A stretch of DNA of 64,000 bases, taken from positions 3,596,001 through 3,660,000 of the forward strand of contig JACTVC010000001.1 in the NCBI GenBank assembly GCA_018417955.1. The letters are read 5' to 3'. The position numbers and the translations under genes were made by a program. The notes under the pieces were generated by a model that was not told the DNA's origin, searched no databases, and saw nothing but the letters and a program-made list of their open reading frames with translations. The stretch is from Laccaria trichodermophora (taxonomy: Eukaryota; Basidiomycota; Agaricomycetes; Agaricales; Hydnangiaceae). This document shows positions 37,101-48,139 of this stretch, piece after piece; the stretch's first letter is position 1, and every line of letters begins with the position of its first letter.

Positions 37101-37423
37101 CAAATTTTGTAGGGGAGACATTTTATGGCCAGCTCCAGCAAATCTTTGTTGTTCACGTTCCCGGTTCTCAAGCACTTGGTTTACAGCAACCTGAAACATT
37201 CATACTCGGCGCAATACTTAGCTGTAAAAAAGAGAAGAGCCCCAACAAAGTGTTCAAGACACTCGACATGCACTTTTATGCCAACCACGGACACATTGAA
37301 GTGGTGGATATCTCAACGGTTCAATGTCTAGTTGGGCGGCTTAAGGATAGAAAATTATGGGCTATCATTGACAGGAGTGGGAACCTCGCTCGAGCAACCT
37401 TCAACATGGAGGGGGATCAGTGA
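34123..37423 (+). pseudogene. Tnp2-type CACTA transposase, one TGA stop
   Basis: Exon 1 (34123-34723) starts MARDSQSKRRCSCGCDTMVT and ends in an acidic stretch. Intron 34724-34780 restores the frame to EFVEVFTDEEIQMLCAFMLV. Exon 2 carries zinc-binding CCINSCCCFVGPHEKADTCP and the Tnp2 catalytic region: LHKFFSGLRDIALGLSTDGF, TCWPLILFNYNLPPEVRFHL, DMLAIAMVMQMKGHNTIFPC, LDFMHLMFENVIKNLVLFWT. TGA at 36190-36192 interrupts before FCKEVYYHHFIELVKLINLC. After an intron (about 36329-36380): LYYQHSPCRLSACPVTVHSL and ACGPVWAYWAFPMEQFCDLL. The last exon begins at 37054 after an intron and ends NLARATFNMEGDQ. It lacks only the single TGA-interrupted codon; otherwise length and domains look complete. Confidence 0.88.
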
Positions 37424-37711
37424 TGTAAAAACATGTTTACTGATTTATTTTTCATTGAGACACGCAATATTTACATGACTCAAAAAATAACTTGATCACC
37501 AGGTAATTTTAAACCCATAAATATTGTTTCAAAGTGTGGTTCAGGCATCATGTTAAAAATACCAGGTGAACGAGTTTGAAAAATAATTCGGTGACACCAG
37601 ATTAGAACAAATAGCTATCACATTCCTAGGTAACTCCCTGGTAAACCAGTCAAAAATTAAAAATACCCGGTAAACCAGGACAAATAATCGGCTATAGGGT
37701 TCATAGTGTCT

Positions 37712-38323
37712 TGGAAACAGGTCCAGACATCACAAGCACCTTTCGTCTTCTTTGTCGTGTTTGCATGCGCTTGGCCGGTGGTAGCTCCCACCCTGCTTGT
37801 GCTGTGCTGTCCTACCCGAGGCAAGCCACGGGTTCTCTTGGTCGGAGACCCAGCCATTGATGGTGTCGGACTCACATCAGGAAATAATTCTTCATCTCCT
37901 GATGCAGGCGCATCTGGTCGATCAAGGACATTGTCACTCAGCATGGGATTAGATGCATTGGTGGGGTCTGCCAAGAATGGGTTTGATGGACTATCGGGGA
38001 TGGGACCAGTGGCATCTGATCCAAGGATTATAATGAGGACAACATAAAAATGCAAAAAGACGTTACCAAAATGTGTTGAGTCTGCACCAACTTCTTCATC
38101 AACTGTCAGCAACAATGTTGTGATGGGAGATACGGGATTGAGGTGTGCTGTACAATGATGAGGGTGTGTGCACAATGGTCATGGAGTACTTATGTGGATC
38201 TGCTTGAGTGATGGCTTCAGGTATGTTGTTCATGAGAGCATCTGCTGATGCTGATGTTGAGCCGCCACGACCACGTCGACCACGTCGAGGAGGGTTGTTT
38301 GTCATGCTTTTACAGGGAGGCAT
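37712..38323 (-). pseudogene. hAT transposase, extreme N-terminus
   Basis: Minus-strand exons begin MPPCKSMTNNPPRRGRRGRG (38323), continue through VDEEVGADSTHF and DATGPIPDSPSNPFLADPTN, a low-complexity, basic region, and end KTKGACDVWTCFQD at 37712. DVWTCF opens the BED-type finger that continues as YVLNWALDC at 27340 once the CACTA element and the MITE are removed. The bridging piece 31634-31667 then behaves as part of an intron of about 55 nt ending CTCAG. The split finger across two exons is what ties this fragment to the hAT. Confidence 0.75.
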
Positions 38324-38339
38324 TTTTCTGCAGATATGA

Positions 38340-38983
38340 AGTCAGGATGTTAGTCTTTTAAGTAAAACACCACATAGAGGCGAAATACATGGTGTGGAGC
38401 AATCACTGATGTCGCTGTCCTCTCTGATTACTGTCCTTTAGCGCAATGACGAATGAGTGTCATTTGAGGTAGGGAACATTGACAAATGGATAGCTATCTA
38501 CCTCATGCTTGTCCATGAGGTCAGTAGAGAATAAAATCAAGGCATTTAGAAAAAGAGGCGGTGAATGGATGGAGAGTGGGTATATTTGCTGAACACTGAT
38601 AAGAATGTTATAAACAATCAGAGGTGGGACAAGGTATGTAAGTGAAATGAATAGAATGGGCAGTGCGCCGAACACGTTGACTATTGACACACCCTCATGT
38701 AGCCTCTTTCCTCAAGATCACGATGTGCCATCTGTCCTCACTCCACTCGATAACAACCTGGCAACTCTCCTGGGTGATAGGTTTACGTCCTGATAAGAGA
38801 AGCAAGGAGTCAGCACACTGTCAAAGTATTATGAACAATCTTCATACCTCAAACTGGGCTAATCATGAAAAGTAGGGGAGAAGCAGGCAAGAATGAGGCA
38901 GGGAGCAGGATACAAGGAAAGAGCGTGTGCTGACAGTGTAGAGCGACATTGTTGGGGAAAAGTTACCCTTATCGGATTATCTA
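38340..38983. other. hAT 5' flank without recognised gene
   Basis: Between the hAT transposase start and the DDE element. It should hold the hAT promoter and 5' untranslated sequence; I see no strong motif and no family signature in its short frames. Confidence 0.4.
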
Positions 38984-41900
38984 AGGTAGCGGACAGCCAT
39001 ACCTCGCTAACGTCACGTGAGGTGACATTTTGGTGACATTTCAGTCCTAAACGGGTGAACTTGAATGAAAACATGGATATTAAGACAACGGAATCCAAAG
39101 CTGTAAAAGCAAGAAGAACATTTTGTTCATATTAGTATCGATAGTGTATATACAAGTTTCTGGAATAAAATAACAAGATCTGAGAGAGGAGTTCCAAATA
39201 TACAGCTGTATGCTATGCTGGTCATCAAGAAAGCTGCCAGGAGATAGATTAAGTCAGTAATATGATAGTTACCAAGAATGAGGGAAGGATCAAGTGATTT
39301 TTGCCTTCTCAAGGTCATCCATTAGGCTATCAGGAAGCACTCGGTGACCCTTGTACTTCCTGGCTGCCCATGCTGCTTGTCGGCCGTTGAGACCTTTAAC
39401 ATAGGCATCCATAAATTTTTGAGAGCGATTAGAGAAGCTATAAGATTTTATTGTTAGCTAATTTTTTTTCGAAGGGAAATAAGACAAACCGTCGCATTTG
39501 TGCAAGAGAAATTGAATCAAGCGCAGCTAGCGCGTACTTTTCAAGAACTTCTTCCTTCGAGGATGGTGGGTTTAAGCGATAAATCCTCTTGGCATAGCCC
39601 CAGCACTGCTCAATAAAATTTAATTCACAGTGAAATTTCGGAAGATATATCAACCTGAATCCACAAGCGTTGCAGGCGTTTTCGAGAATGGTGGGAATGT
39701 GCGTGAAATCGGGTTGATTGTACAGAACCCAGCGACAACAACAATCAATAGCCGGTGGAGCGCATTTGAAGTTCTTGCATTCCGCACGGAGTTTCGACTC
39801 CTTAACAAGTCCACGCTCCTCCAAGATGTACGCCATTCCCTTGAACACGCCGGCGCGAGGATGACCTTCTGAGAAATACAGCGCTTGGGGAGTCCCATCA
39901 GCAAAGCGCGCATTACCCATTTTGATTTTCTCCTTGGCAGTTGTTCCGTCAGGTAGGTGAACCGGATTTCCTGTATTGTCACGCTTTGTAACTTCAACCC
40001 CCCAGTTATGTCCTTCCTTTGGGATATTCTTTGGCATCCGACGAGCCGAAAGCGAGCCATCCGGTCTTTTCAGATGCGTGGGCGCGTTGTCATAAATGAA
40101 AACGTGCTCATACTCAGGGTACCACTCCGTGAGTATGTCCATTGCACGGTTGGCTTGGTTAACGATGTCATCTGCCGTCATATATCCATCACGGTTCTTC
40201 CCTGGCTTCATGATTATGCGAGCGCTTTGTTTCCCATCTGGCGACTGGAGCCAACCAAATTTGGCTGACACAAACTCGCCAATCATCAACGACGCGCCCT
40301 CTCCTTTTGTGTATGGTTTTGCCGGGGAATCCTTGTGGTACCACCCACACGGCGTACGATCGTTTGCATAGAATATGCACTCGTCGTTGAACCAAGATAT
40401 GACTGTTTTTCCATCAGGTCGAGGACCATGTTCCTTCTCATTCTCTTTGCTCCAGTTTTCCATTCGAGCTTCAAGCGCTTTCCATTGTGGTAAGAAAGTG
40501 TGGTCCCGGTAATAAACGACGTCCTCGCGCTCATGACCATCTGCATATTGACCTTTCTTTGCAGTGCGGAATCGGTAACCCAGTGCATTCAGATATCGAC
40601 GCGCCGTCCGTTCAGAAATCGCTTTCGTAATGCCATGTTTCTGTTTCACCTCTTCCCGAGCAAGAAAACTGACCACCTTTTTTGCCGAGACATCCTTTCC
40701 GATTTCCTGGAGATACAAATTGATGTCCAGGGATAAATCCTCATCAATGAGCATCGATTGGTTCCAATCTCCATAGGGATTAACCGGAAGAAAGGTACGA
40801 TCATCCAGGAATTTCCGCACCAGCGCGGTAAGTTGACGCGCGCAATAACGACCTCTCCCCATAGAGACAGTAGCTTGGAGGGCAGATGCACCCCATTTTC
40901 CGTATGTATGTGAGTGGGGGATTGTGTAAAAATTCAGCATGCTGACCATGCCTTGCACCTTTTTTCGAACGAAGAGATCCAGGCCGGGATCTTTGTGTCC
41001 AGCACCTGTTTTTCGTGGGGGATCAAGAATCTCTTTCAAATCTTTCAGGGCAGCCCTGGCTTGGTCTAATGTAGGGGCTTGGCGTTGCTTCCCATCTCAA
41101 ATTTCTTTCATTTCTGGGAGGTCTTCATGAAACAATATGTGAGTGATTTCAAATTTTTCCAATAGCTCGAAGATCTATTTTACCTGCATCTTCACCTATT
41201 TCTTCATCCTCTACATCCAGGGAATGGGCCTCTTCCTTGTCGGCATCCTGATCCTTTTCATCCCAGGGGTAGGTACCTGTGAAAAACTCTGACACAGGTT
41301 TCTCGATCTGGAATGATTGATATCTGGGTGCCAAAAGGTCTGCCGTATGCGGTACAGGGATCTGGCATTGAAAGGAACCAAGGAACATGTCAATGCAATC
41401 CTGTTGACTTTGACCCTGGTTCATCACAGAAGACGGCCGTAATGTGGGGTCCGACCCTGACGCGTCAATGTTCTGTTTCCGTGCAGCCGATGCGTTTTCT
41501 GACGCGTTTTTTGAAGGTTTATCTGTCGTAACACCATTCTAAACAGCTTAAATACGACAGAACACATTTAAGATGGATCTCTAGCCTCACCTTTTTACCA
41601 CCTGTGAGCTTTTTTCTCTTCACCGAATTCTCATCCTTTTCCCATGGATTTGTTCTCTTTCCAGGGCCCTTCCCCATACTTGCAAGTTGTGCAACAAGTG
41701 CCTTCCGTAGTGGTGGCATGTGTGTTGAGGTTAGGACAGATAACGGAGGGCGCGCGGACGTATTGCCAATATTGACGCGACGCGATGCGCCATTTTTGGA
41801 TCTACTTCTCAAGATTTTGCTTTTGCACCAAAAATTTACCCACAAATATAAATTGACACTAATATCTACAATACGTTCTGGCCCGATTAGCTACAAACCG

Positions 41901-42000
41901 TGTGCTAACTAGATTAAAGAGCAATCTGTAAAAAATTGACCGTTTTGGAGGCTGTCACGCTCGGCACGTGACGTTAGCGAGGTATGGCTGTCCGCTACCT
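38984..42000 (-). mobile_element. 3.0-kb TA-inserting DDE transposon, best preserved in the window
   Basis: Terminal inverted repeats of about 35 bp, nearly perfect, begin AGGTAGCGGACAGCCATACC. The flanks are TA (38982-38983, 42001-42002). Sequence composition differs from the surroundings: CG dinucleotides are frequent (for example GACGACGCGCCCTC at about 40290). That and the near-identical ends point to a recent insertion near the right end of the hAT. It encodes one spliced transposase. Confidence 0.93.
39289..41719 (-). CDS. DDE transposase, Tc1/mariner-like, near-intact
   Basis: Exon 1 begins MPPLRKALVAQLASMGKGPG (41719; an upstream ATG at 41845 is possible) and splices at CTCACAG|GTGG to DKPSKNASENASAARKQ (near 41530). 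The main exon (39490-41090) is open for over 530 codons: helix-turn-helix TKAISERTARRYLNALGYRF, first aspartate in VISWFNDECIFYANDR, second in HVFIYDNAPTHLKRPDGS, and LPKFHCELNFIEQCWGYAKR with the final glutamate, plus a CNFKCAPP...DCCCR cysteine cluster. The last exon (after an intron, GTTTGT to TAG, about 39435-39490) reads FSNRSQKFMDAYVKGLNGRQ to LEKAKIT, stop 39289-39291. Problems: a TGA at 41096-41098 and a frame shift near 41170. It may be one or two mutations from functional, or an unrecognised intron may remove both. Confidence 0.85.
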
Positions 42001-43639
42001 TACCAAATTCAGTTTCAAACCATCAGTGTGACCGGTTTGAAACATGCAAAAACCAGTTGATAAGGTAACCAAACCATAGCAGACCACAGACCAATGGCTT
42101 TGTTAGATCAAGTTTATTTTTGGTCTGGTTTGTGGTTTGATCAGAACCAAATCGGACTTCGGCAACACTAACCGGAATGAACACTAAAAATTGCTAAATA
42201 TGGCAAGTTTTATATTTTCAGATAAAAATTAGCAATAAAATCAGAAAAAAAATAGGGATGGTGGTAATGATGTTGGGGTACTGCTTACATGGTCTGTGCG
42301 CATTTCCTAATATGGTAATTAATGCAAATATAGCCAGAAAATCAGGAAAAAAGAATAAAGATGATGTAGACTGTTGTTGACAATGTTGGAGTAGTGTTTA
42401 CATGGTCTGTGCACATTTCCAAATATGGTAATTAATGCAAATATAGCCAGAAAATCAGGAAAAAAAGAGAAGAATGAATGAACATGATGTAGACTGTTTT
42501 TGACAATGGTGAAGTAGTGTTCATATGGTCTGTGCACATTTCCAAATATGGTAATTAATGTAAATATAGCCAGAAGATCAGAAAAGAAGGGGAAAAGGTA
42601 TACACATGGTGTTAACTGTTATTGACAATGTTGAAGTAATGTTTACATGGTCTGTGCACATTTCCAAATATGGTAATTAGTGCAAATATAACAAGAAAAA
42701 CAGAAAAACAGCAGAGACATGATGTTAACCATTGTTGACAATGTTGGGGTACTGTTTACATGGTCTGTGCACATTTCCAAATAGCTGTTGTCAGGTTCAG
42801 GGTACATATCCAAGAAAGGAAATTTAAGTATTTCTAGTAAAAGAATAGCAGAAAATTCACAAAAAAAATAGAGTTGGTATATGATGTGTATACAATATGA
42901 GGCACTGCCTTCAGGGTCCATGTCAGGGTCATTTATATATATCCACAAAAGAAAATATGATCTTGTATGACCAAAAAGTCAAGAAATTCAAGATAATGAG
43001 GATTCTGCTTGTCAGGGTTCATTCAATGGGATGTCAGGATGATGGTCACATGACCAATTACCAAAAATGGTCAAAAAAAAAAAAGTTGTAGCCCTGCACT
43101 GTAGCTTCCCAAATCTGGTTGAATTGTGTTCTGAAGTGCTCACATTGTGGAGATATGAGGTAAAAGATTTTCAAAAGTGTTGCTTTTTTTTTTGTTTTTT
43201 GTATTTTTCTCCATGAAAACAACACCAAATAATATGATTTCAACACATTTACCAAGCTAATAGAAAGGGCTACAACTATTGTATCATGGGAAATTTGACC
43301 CAAAAAGGAAGGTGCATACCCTAAAAGGGATAATAACACTGATAGACTACAAAAGTCAGTTTATATACACACAGAATCTGGTGGAATCCAGGGCCATTCC
43401 AGAGGATTCCAGTCCATTCCTGTGGAATCTGGTTGAATCCAGTGGAATGGACCCATTCCTGCAGGAATATGTAGGGCATCAAAAAGTACAGAATGGTTTG
43501 TCACGTCATCTTTCTTTTATACTTATTCTGATCAGTTAGGAGTTCAGCAGCATTGCAAGTCAAGTCTTTCCCTGGGAGCGTCTACGAAGGCTACTTGAAT
43601 ATCCCGGCGGCCACTGCTGCATGGGAATATGCTGTGTCC

Positions 43640-43975
43640 AATACAACAGTAGGGCCACATGCTGGGCCGCCCAACACCCCAAGGAGGCAAGTACACCACA
43701 ACACGATGGGGCTGCCATTGTAGCTGCAATGGATAACTTGTGCATCACAGCCTACTACGTCGTTGTCTGTGGGAAGGTGCCTGGTGTCTATTCTACCACA
43801 TTCATTGTCTACACTTCCTCTTTCAGCCCCACTTACATCTTAAATTAGTGCGTCTGCACTTGCTGCTCTTGGTACTGACCCCCACAATCTTTGTTACTTG
43901 GTTGCAAAGAAAGCTGATGCTGACGCAATGTTTGTTGCACAGTCAATGACTGGTAATATTGAGCACTTGCAGTAG
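43640..43975 (+). pseudogene. Fragment with RNase H1 N-terminal (caulimovirus-VI-like) domain
   Basis: ITAYYVVVCGKVPGVYST at 43745-43797 fits the YY.V..G..PG.Y.T signature of the RNase H1 N-terminal / caulimovirus VI domain, known to bind RNA-DNA hybrids. After an apparent intron the frame resumes ALAALGTDPHNLCYLVAKKA and DADAMFVAQSMTGN, which resembles the second half of that domain. Stops follow at once. In mushrooms this domain occurs in small proteins of unknown role. A cellular or transposon origin cannot be told. Confidence 0.5.
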
Positions 43976-43979
43976 TACC

Positions 43980-45035
43980 AGTCCAGACCATTGTAGCTTA
44001 TTGTCTCTGTTTATAATACCTAACATGAATTATACTTGTCCCCATTGAACTTGGCTGAAGATTTGATATAAGAAAAGTCAATGGATGTCCGATGACTTGT
44101 TGATTGTCAAAAATAATATGCGCAATTACCATATTGGGACATCACAGTGACCGACACCTTTACTGACCCATATCAAAGAAGCAATTTTAAGGCTGCAGAT
44201 GTTCCAGCATTGATGCAAGCCTTCAAGGCTGTCTAATTTCAGCTTTTGAATAAATAAATCGATCTGCTTGAGCTTGTGGAGATGTATTTCCTTTTTCACC
44301 TCACCGTTGAATCAGGGAGATTTAAATAAAAAGAATGAAGATGAAGACTTATGCTCCAGGAATTATATGTGACTCTATGTACCTTTGCAAGGCTGGGTAT
44401 TTATCCTCAAGACTAGGAGACCATTTGTCGGCACTCTATAAAATAATCTCTTTTATTCAATCTGAAGCTGGCAAGCTCTGGCAACAACCTGATATTAACT
44501 TTTCATTCAATCTATGATGCCAATAGATGGCCCAGGTTACTTTGCAGTGGACAAGCTTACTTTTGCTATTTTTGGAGGTTATGAAAATCTGGATATTTTG
44601 AGGAAGCATCGTGAAGATGAGAAGAACTTGCACATTTTATATTCTAGACAGTGGGAAAAAATATCTTTGGATTACTGACATTCCTCCCTTCAAAACCTGC
44701 TTAAATTAAAGGATTCGTGAGGTAGGTGATTGAGATAATGCAAAAGGTGCTCTGAATGTACAAGATGGCATCAAGGTTTCCTTACGAGTTAATCATCAAG
44801 GCCATACATCAACCATACATAGCCCCTCAATAAATTGCATATTGTTATTCTGAGTGGAAATTCAAATGTCAGTTGGTTCATTGATTATCTTTCTAGATCT
44901 GCACATTTTTCTGTTTACTCAGAATGTTCTACAAATGATATGGCATTACATGGGGCCCTCTATTTTGACAATTTTATGAGTGAGGTGACAATCACAACAG
45001 CAGGCAGTGTCACATACTTGTGACTGGCACCACTC
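43980..45035 (+). other. Decayed coding-like region, family not recognised
   Basis: Short plus-strand pieces such as ADVPALMQAFKAV (near 44200), MPIDGPGYFAVDKLTFAIFG (near 44520) and ALHGALYFDNFMSEVTITTA (near 44950) look like former protein, separated by stops. No family recognised. Confidence 0.35.
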
Positions 45036-45039
45036 CATT

Positions 45040-46572
45040 ATGCCCCGCAAAGGAACTCGTATCTGTGGCACATCGTCCAATGGTGTCAAGTATTCTGGAA
45101 GAGTCATGACACTGTCGCAAGCTCTGAAATACCATGAATGAGGACAACAGGATCTTGATGATCACATGCTCACAATGGATGATGCACAACGACAAAAGTT
45201 TGACCATCTTAGAGAGCTCGAAGCCAATGACGACTGGCAGGATGAGCCCTACAACGCCATGGACGTTAGTGTTTGAAAGTCCGGTTTGGTCCGGTTTTTT
45301 GATGCCCAGGGGCGTTAACCGTAACCGTAACCGGTCTGCCTTTTACCCAGAAGTCAAAAGACCAGACCAGACTGCAAAAAGACTGCAGACTGCGGTCTTT
45401 TGTGGTCTATAGACCGGTTTCGGTCTGCATCGGTGTTAACTGGTTTATGACTGGTTTTTAGGCCAATATTTTAAAATTATGAATCGGTATATTTATTAAC
45501 ATCTCTAATAGCTTCAAAACGAGCCCAAGAACGTTAAATTCCGTTAGGAATTGGTGCTTCTATAAAATAAGTCTGGTACATCTGTTATTCCCAAAAGTAT
45601 TTTACATTTTCATTCATATCTCTCTCGTTTTTTTACCAAATCGTACGTTCTTGGGTGCGTTTTAAAGGGTATTTAAGGGGTTACAAAAGACCAGTTCACG
45701 TTAACCGGTTTTTTTGCGGTCTGGTCTTTTGTGGTCTTGGTTCAGTCTGGTTACGGTCTTTTTCCAGTCATGAGACTGGACTTCCAAACACTAATGGATG
45801 TAGATTCCATTCTGGAAGGAACAGCTGTGGTTGATCTTAGCCATGAAGGAGGTGAGTTCTATGAACTTGTGGAACATTGTGTCGAGGCTACCTCAAAGCA
45901 AGCTTGAATTCTTGGATTCAGACTTTTCTAACCCTTATTACTTATCTAGAAAGCGCCGTGTTGATACCAGGACCTGACACAATCAGGTGCATTGAAGAAA
46001 CAAAGCTTTTGATGTCCAGATAGAAGCAATGACAGATGCTTACCTTGCTTGGTTCTCTTCTTTAGGAGATGCAGGTCTAGCAAACAACAATCCCCCTTCT
46101 TCGTCTTGTGTGCTTCAGGGGTGTTATCCTGTCAAGGTGCTAGATACATATGGTAAGTTGGTTTCTGTCATCTGTTGTCTTGTTGCTGATTGAAATCTCT
46201 TACCTTTAAGCTTCGAGCAGGAGGAAGGTTGCTTTGCGTGAAGGTGACTTCAGTGTGCCTGCCGCCTTTGTATGCGAAGGAATCATTCCTTGTGCTCCAC
46301 ATCTGGCAACTCTTGCCGTTACCATACACATCCTTGAGCTTTACCGCATTGCCAGCCTCCGCTGCCCCCATCTCGCAATCAATTCTTTTGTCAAGGTGCT
46401 CTGTGATCTCCATGGTGTTCCCTTCCGCCCATATCTCCACAAGCAATTTTCCATTTGCTTCAATGTCTACCTTGCCATTCTCCTCCATGTGGATCAACGG
46501 ATCCAAATTGCTCTCAAGCGCAACGATCCAGGCTGGAGGCTTCATCACACCTGTCCGGCTTGCACCTACAAG
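45040..46572 (+). pseudogene. KDZ transposase, N-terminal part with CxC1 cysteine cluster
   Basis: Starts MPRKGTRICGTSSNGVKYSG (45040), continues MTLSQALKYHE, then TGA (45139-45141) before GQQDLDDHMLTMDDAQRQKF. NAMDVDSILEGTAVVDLSHE joins across a 527-bp MITE. After an intron, KRRVDTRT, two more TGAs, and AFDVQIEAMTDAYLAWFSSL. After another intron (about 46153-46210) the CxC1 cluster follows: REGDFSVPAAFVCEGIIPCA, YRIASLRCPHLAINSFVKVL, CDLHGVPFRPYLHKQFSICF, and HTCPACTYK. CxC1 is the cysteine-rich, presumed metal-binding cluster fused to KDZ transposases in basidiomycetes. The gene is cut here by a 6.4-kb element. The matching catalytic half lies at 56216-58501. Confidence 0.85.
45267..45793. 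mobile_element. 527-bp hAT-like MITE
   Basis: The ends TAGTGTTTGAAAGTCCGG and (inverse) TAGTGTTTGGAAGTCCAG are flanked by ATGGACGT (45259-45266) and ATGGATGT (45794-45801), a duplication with one change. Subterminal GGTCTGGT/ACCGGTTT repeats resemble those of the 31-kb hAT, whose ends also start TAGTGTT. Removing it restores the KDZ frame. Confidence 0.88.
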
Positions 46573-46829
46573 CTGAGGTCGTATCAGTGCCCCCCTAATT
46601 CCTGCAGGAATCCGGTCATTCCTGAGGATTCCGGTGGATTCCGGAGGAATGAAATTTAGCAGGGAGGCCTGCTATTTTCATCATTCCGGTGCCTTACCAT
46701 TCTGGTGGAATTTGGGCATTCCGGAATTGACACTGGAATGTTCCGCAGGAATGGCAGGAACGGAATGCGACAGATTCCGGTCAGTTGTTTGTTTATTTTA
46801 CCTTTGTTACCAAACAAAGGCAACACACT

Positions 46830-47770
46830 TTCCTTTCCTCCCACCACCAACCATCCTCTTCCCGCCACCTCCATTCCCTCCCACCAACCACGTTGCCAAC
46901 GGCGACAACCACGACAACGCCGCACCACCCAACAACGGCCACGACAACGCAAACACGCTAGGTGGACGATGAGGCAACGTGGCAATGGGATGATGGCGAA
47001 CAACGATGACAAATGTCGTCATTCATCCCAATTGGGGATTTCATGAGTCCGTCCCCCCCAATCTGAGCTGACCCGCATTCCAGGTCCAAACGGATGACGG
47101 TGTGGCACCACCACCATGCATGGTCAACGACATCAACACATGACAGCACGATTCCACCCACCAAACTGCCTTGGCACTCACGAAACAACATCCAGCACCC
47201 ACATAACATACCCACAACACACGACGGCACCATGTTGCCCACGAAAACACCCCACCCCTCACGATAGCCGCCCAGCGCCCACCATGGCACACAACAGCAC
47301 CACCCCACCCACGAAAACACCCCAGCACCTACGGAACAACACCCAGCGCCCACAACAGCATCACCCTGCCCACGGAACAACGCCCAGCGCCCACAATGGT
47401 GCCTTGTCGGCCACGAAAATGCCCCACCGCTCACAATAGCCACCCAGCACCCACACAACAATGCTCAGCACCTACAATGGCACACGACGGCACCTCCCCG
47501 CCCATGAGAACACCTCCATGCCCACGGACTAATGCCCAGCGCCCACAATGACACCACCCCACACACGAATCGATGCCCAGCGCCCACAGAACAACGCCCA
47601 GCCGCCCACAAAACTCAACCCAGTGCCCATGTACACCCCCAGCACCCCCGTTCACCGCCCAATGCCCAACGCCCAAGAAACAACGGCAACCAGTCAGCAC
47701 ATCACCACCAGGCAAGCACGACAACCCAACGCTACAGCAACCACCGAACACCATGATCAGGGGGGCCATT
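46830..47770. repeat. AC-rich tract with CCCAGCGCCCAC tandem units
   Basis: Tandem, imperfect units of about 20-60 bp around CACGAAAACACCCC and CCCAGCGCCCACAA. A CGTCGT-type hairpin AACGATGACAAATGTCGTCA lies near 46997 and another near 47895. Long frames on both strands are compositional. No gene. Confidence 0.7.
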
Positions 47771-48139
47771 TTGTAGTTCCATGGCGCCGTCGTTCGTCAA
47801 CGCGGCTACACATGATTTGAGATGGTGGGGATCCCACCCACCATCTCCTTTATTTATTGATCAATCACGCGATGGGGAGGACCTCTTTGGTTATGACGAT
47901 GTTATTCATTGTCGTTCGTCCATGCCACTACATACTTTGTTTTTTCTTAGGCATAAGGTGTAGAATAGATTAATTAATTAAATTAAAATTTCCTAAATTG
48001 GAAACAAGAAACCCTTTGCCCTGCTATAAGACTATGTGGTGAGATTCCACTTTCCTCCCACGTCTTTCTTCCCCCCCCACTTTGTTCTTGCCATCCCATT
48101 TCGCTTTTTTACCCTCTAACCTTTGTCTTTACTATTATG

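Larger units (their letters stand above)
31671..37708 (+). mobile_element. CACTA (En/Spm, Tnp2-type) transposon, 6.0 kb
   Basis: The right end is the inverse of CACTATGAACCCTATAGCCG. The left end is CACGGAGCCCTTCAAACCGG, a diverged partner whose CACTA has become CACGG. The 3-bp duplication TCT lies at 31668-31670 and 37709-37711, as expected for CACTA elements. Subterminal ACCTGG/CCAGGT repeats lie at 31690-31760 and 37500-37680. It holds a minus-strand accessory gene (32068-33019), a MITE, and the plus-strand Tnp2 transposase. It is inserted in an intron or at an exon edge of the hAT transposase, just after the DVWTCFQ peptide. Confidence 0.87.
11124..42170 (-). mobile_element. hAT transposon expanded to 31 kb by nested insertions
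   Basis: Ends are TAGTGTTGCCAAAGTCCGAT on the left and the inverse of TAGTGTTGCCGAAGTCCGAT on the right, flanked by the perfect 8-bp duplication ACCGGAAT (11116-11123, 42171-42178). The intact copy of the target at 1521-3029 shows the empty site. Both ends have subterminal GGTCTGGTTT repeats. Subtracting the five nested insertions and their duplications leaves about 4.4 kb, a normal size for an autonomous hAT. Its transposase runs right to left through all the interruptions. Confidence 0.93.
10944..43491. mobile_element. Second copy of the 1.5-kb KDZ-like element, split by the 31-kb hAT
   Basis: The left part 10944-11123 starts GAGGTCTTAGTGATGCCCTA. The right part 42179-43491 ends as the inverse of CTGTACTTTTTGATGCCC. 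Together they make an inverted copy of 1521-3029, including the tandem ACCATATTTGGAAATG units (42300-42780) and the 330-bp module (43025-43340). The two outer flanks do not match as an 8-bp duplication (GTCTGAAA against AATGGTTT), unlike copy 1. Confidence 0.85.
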
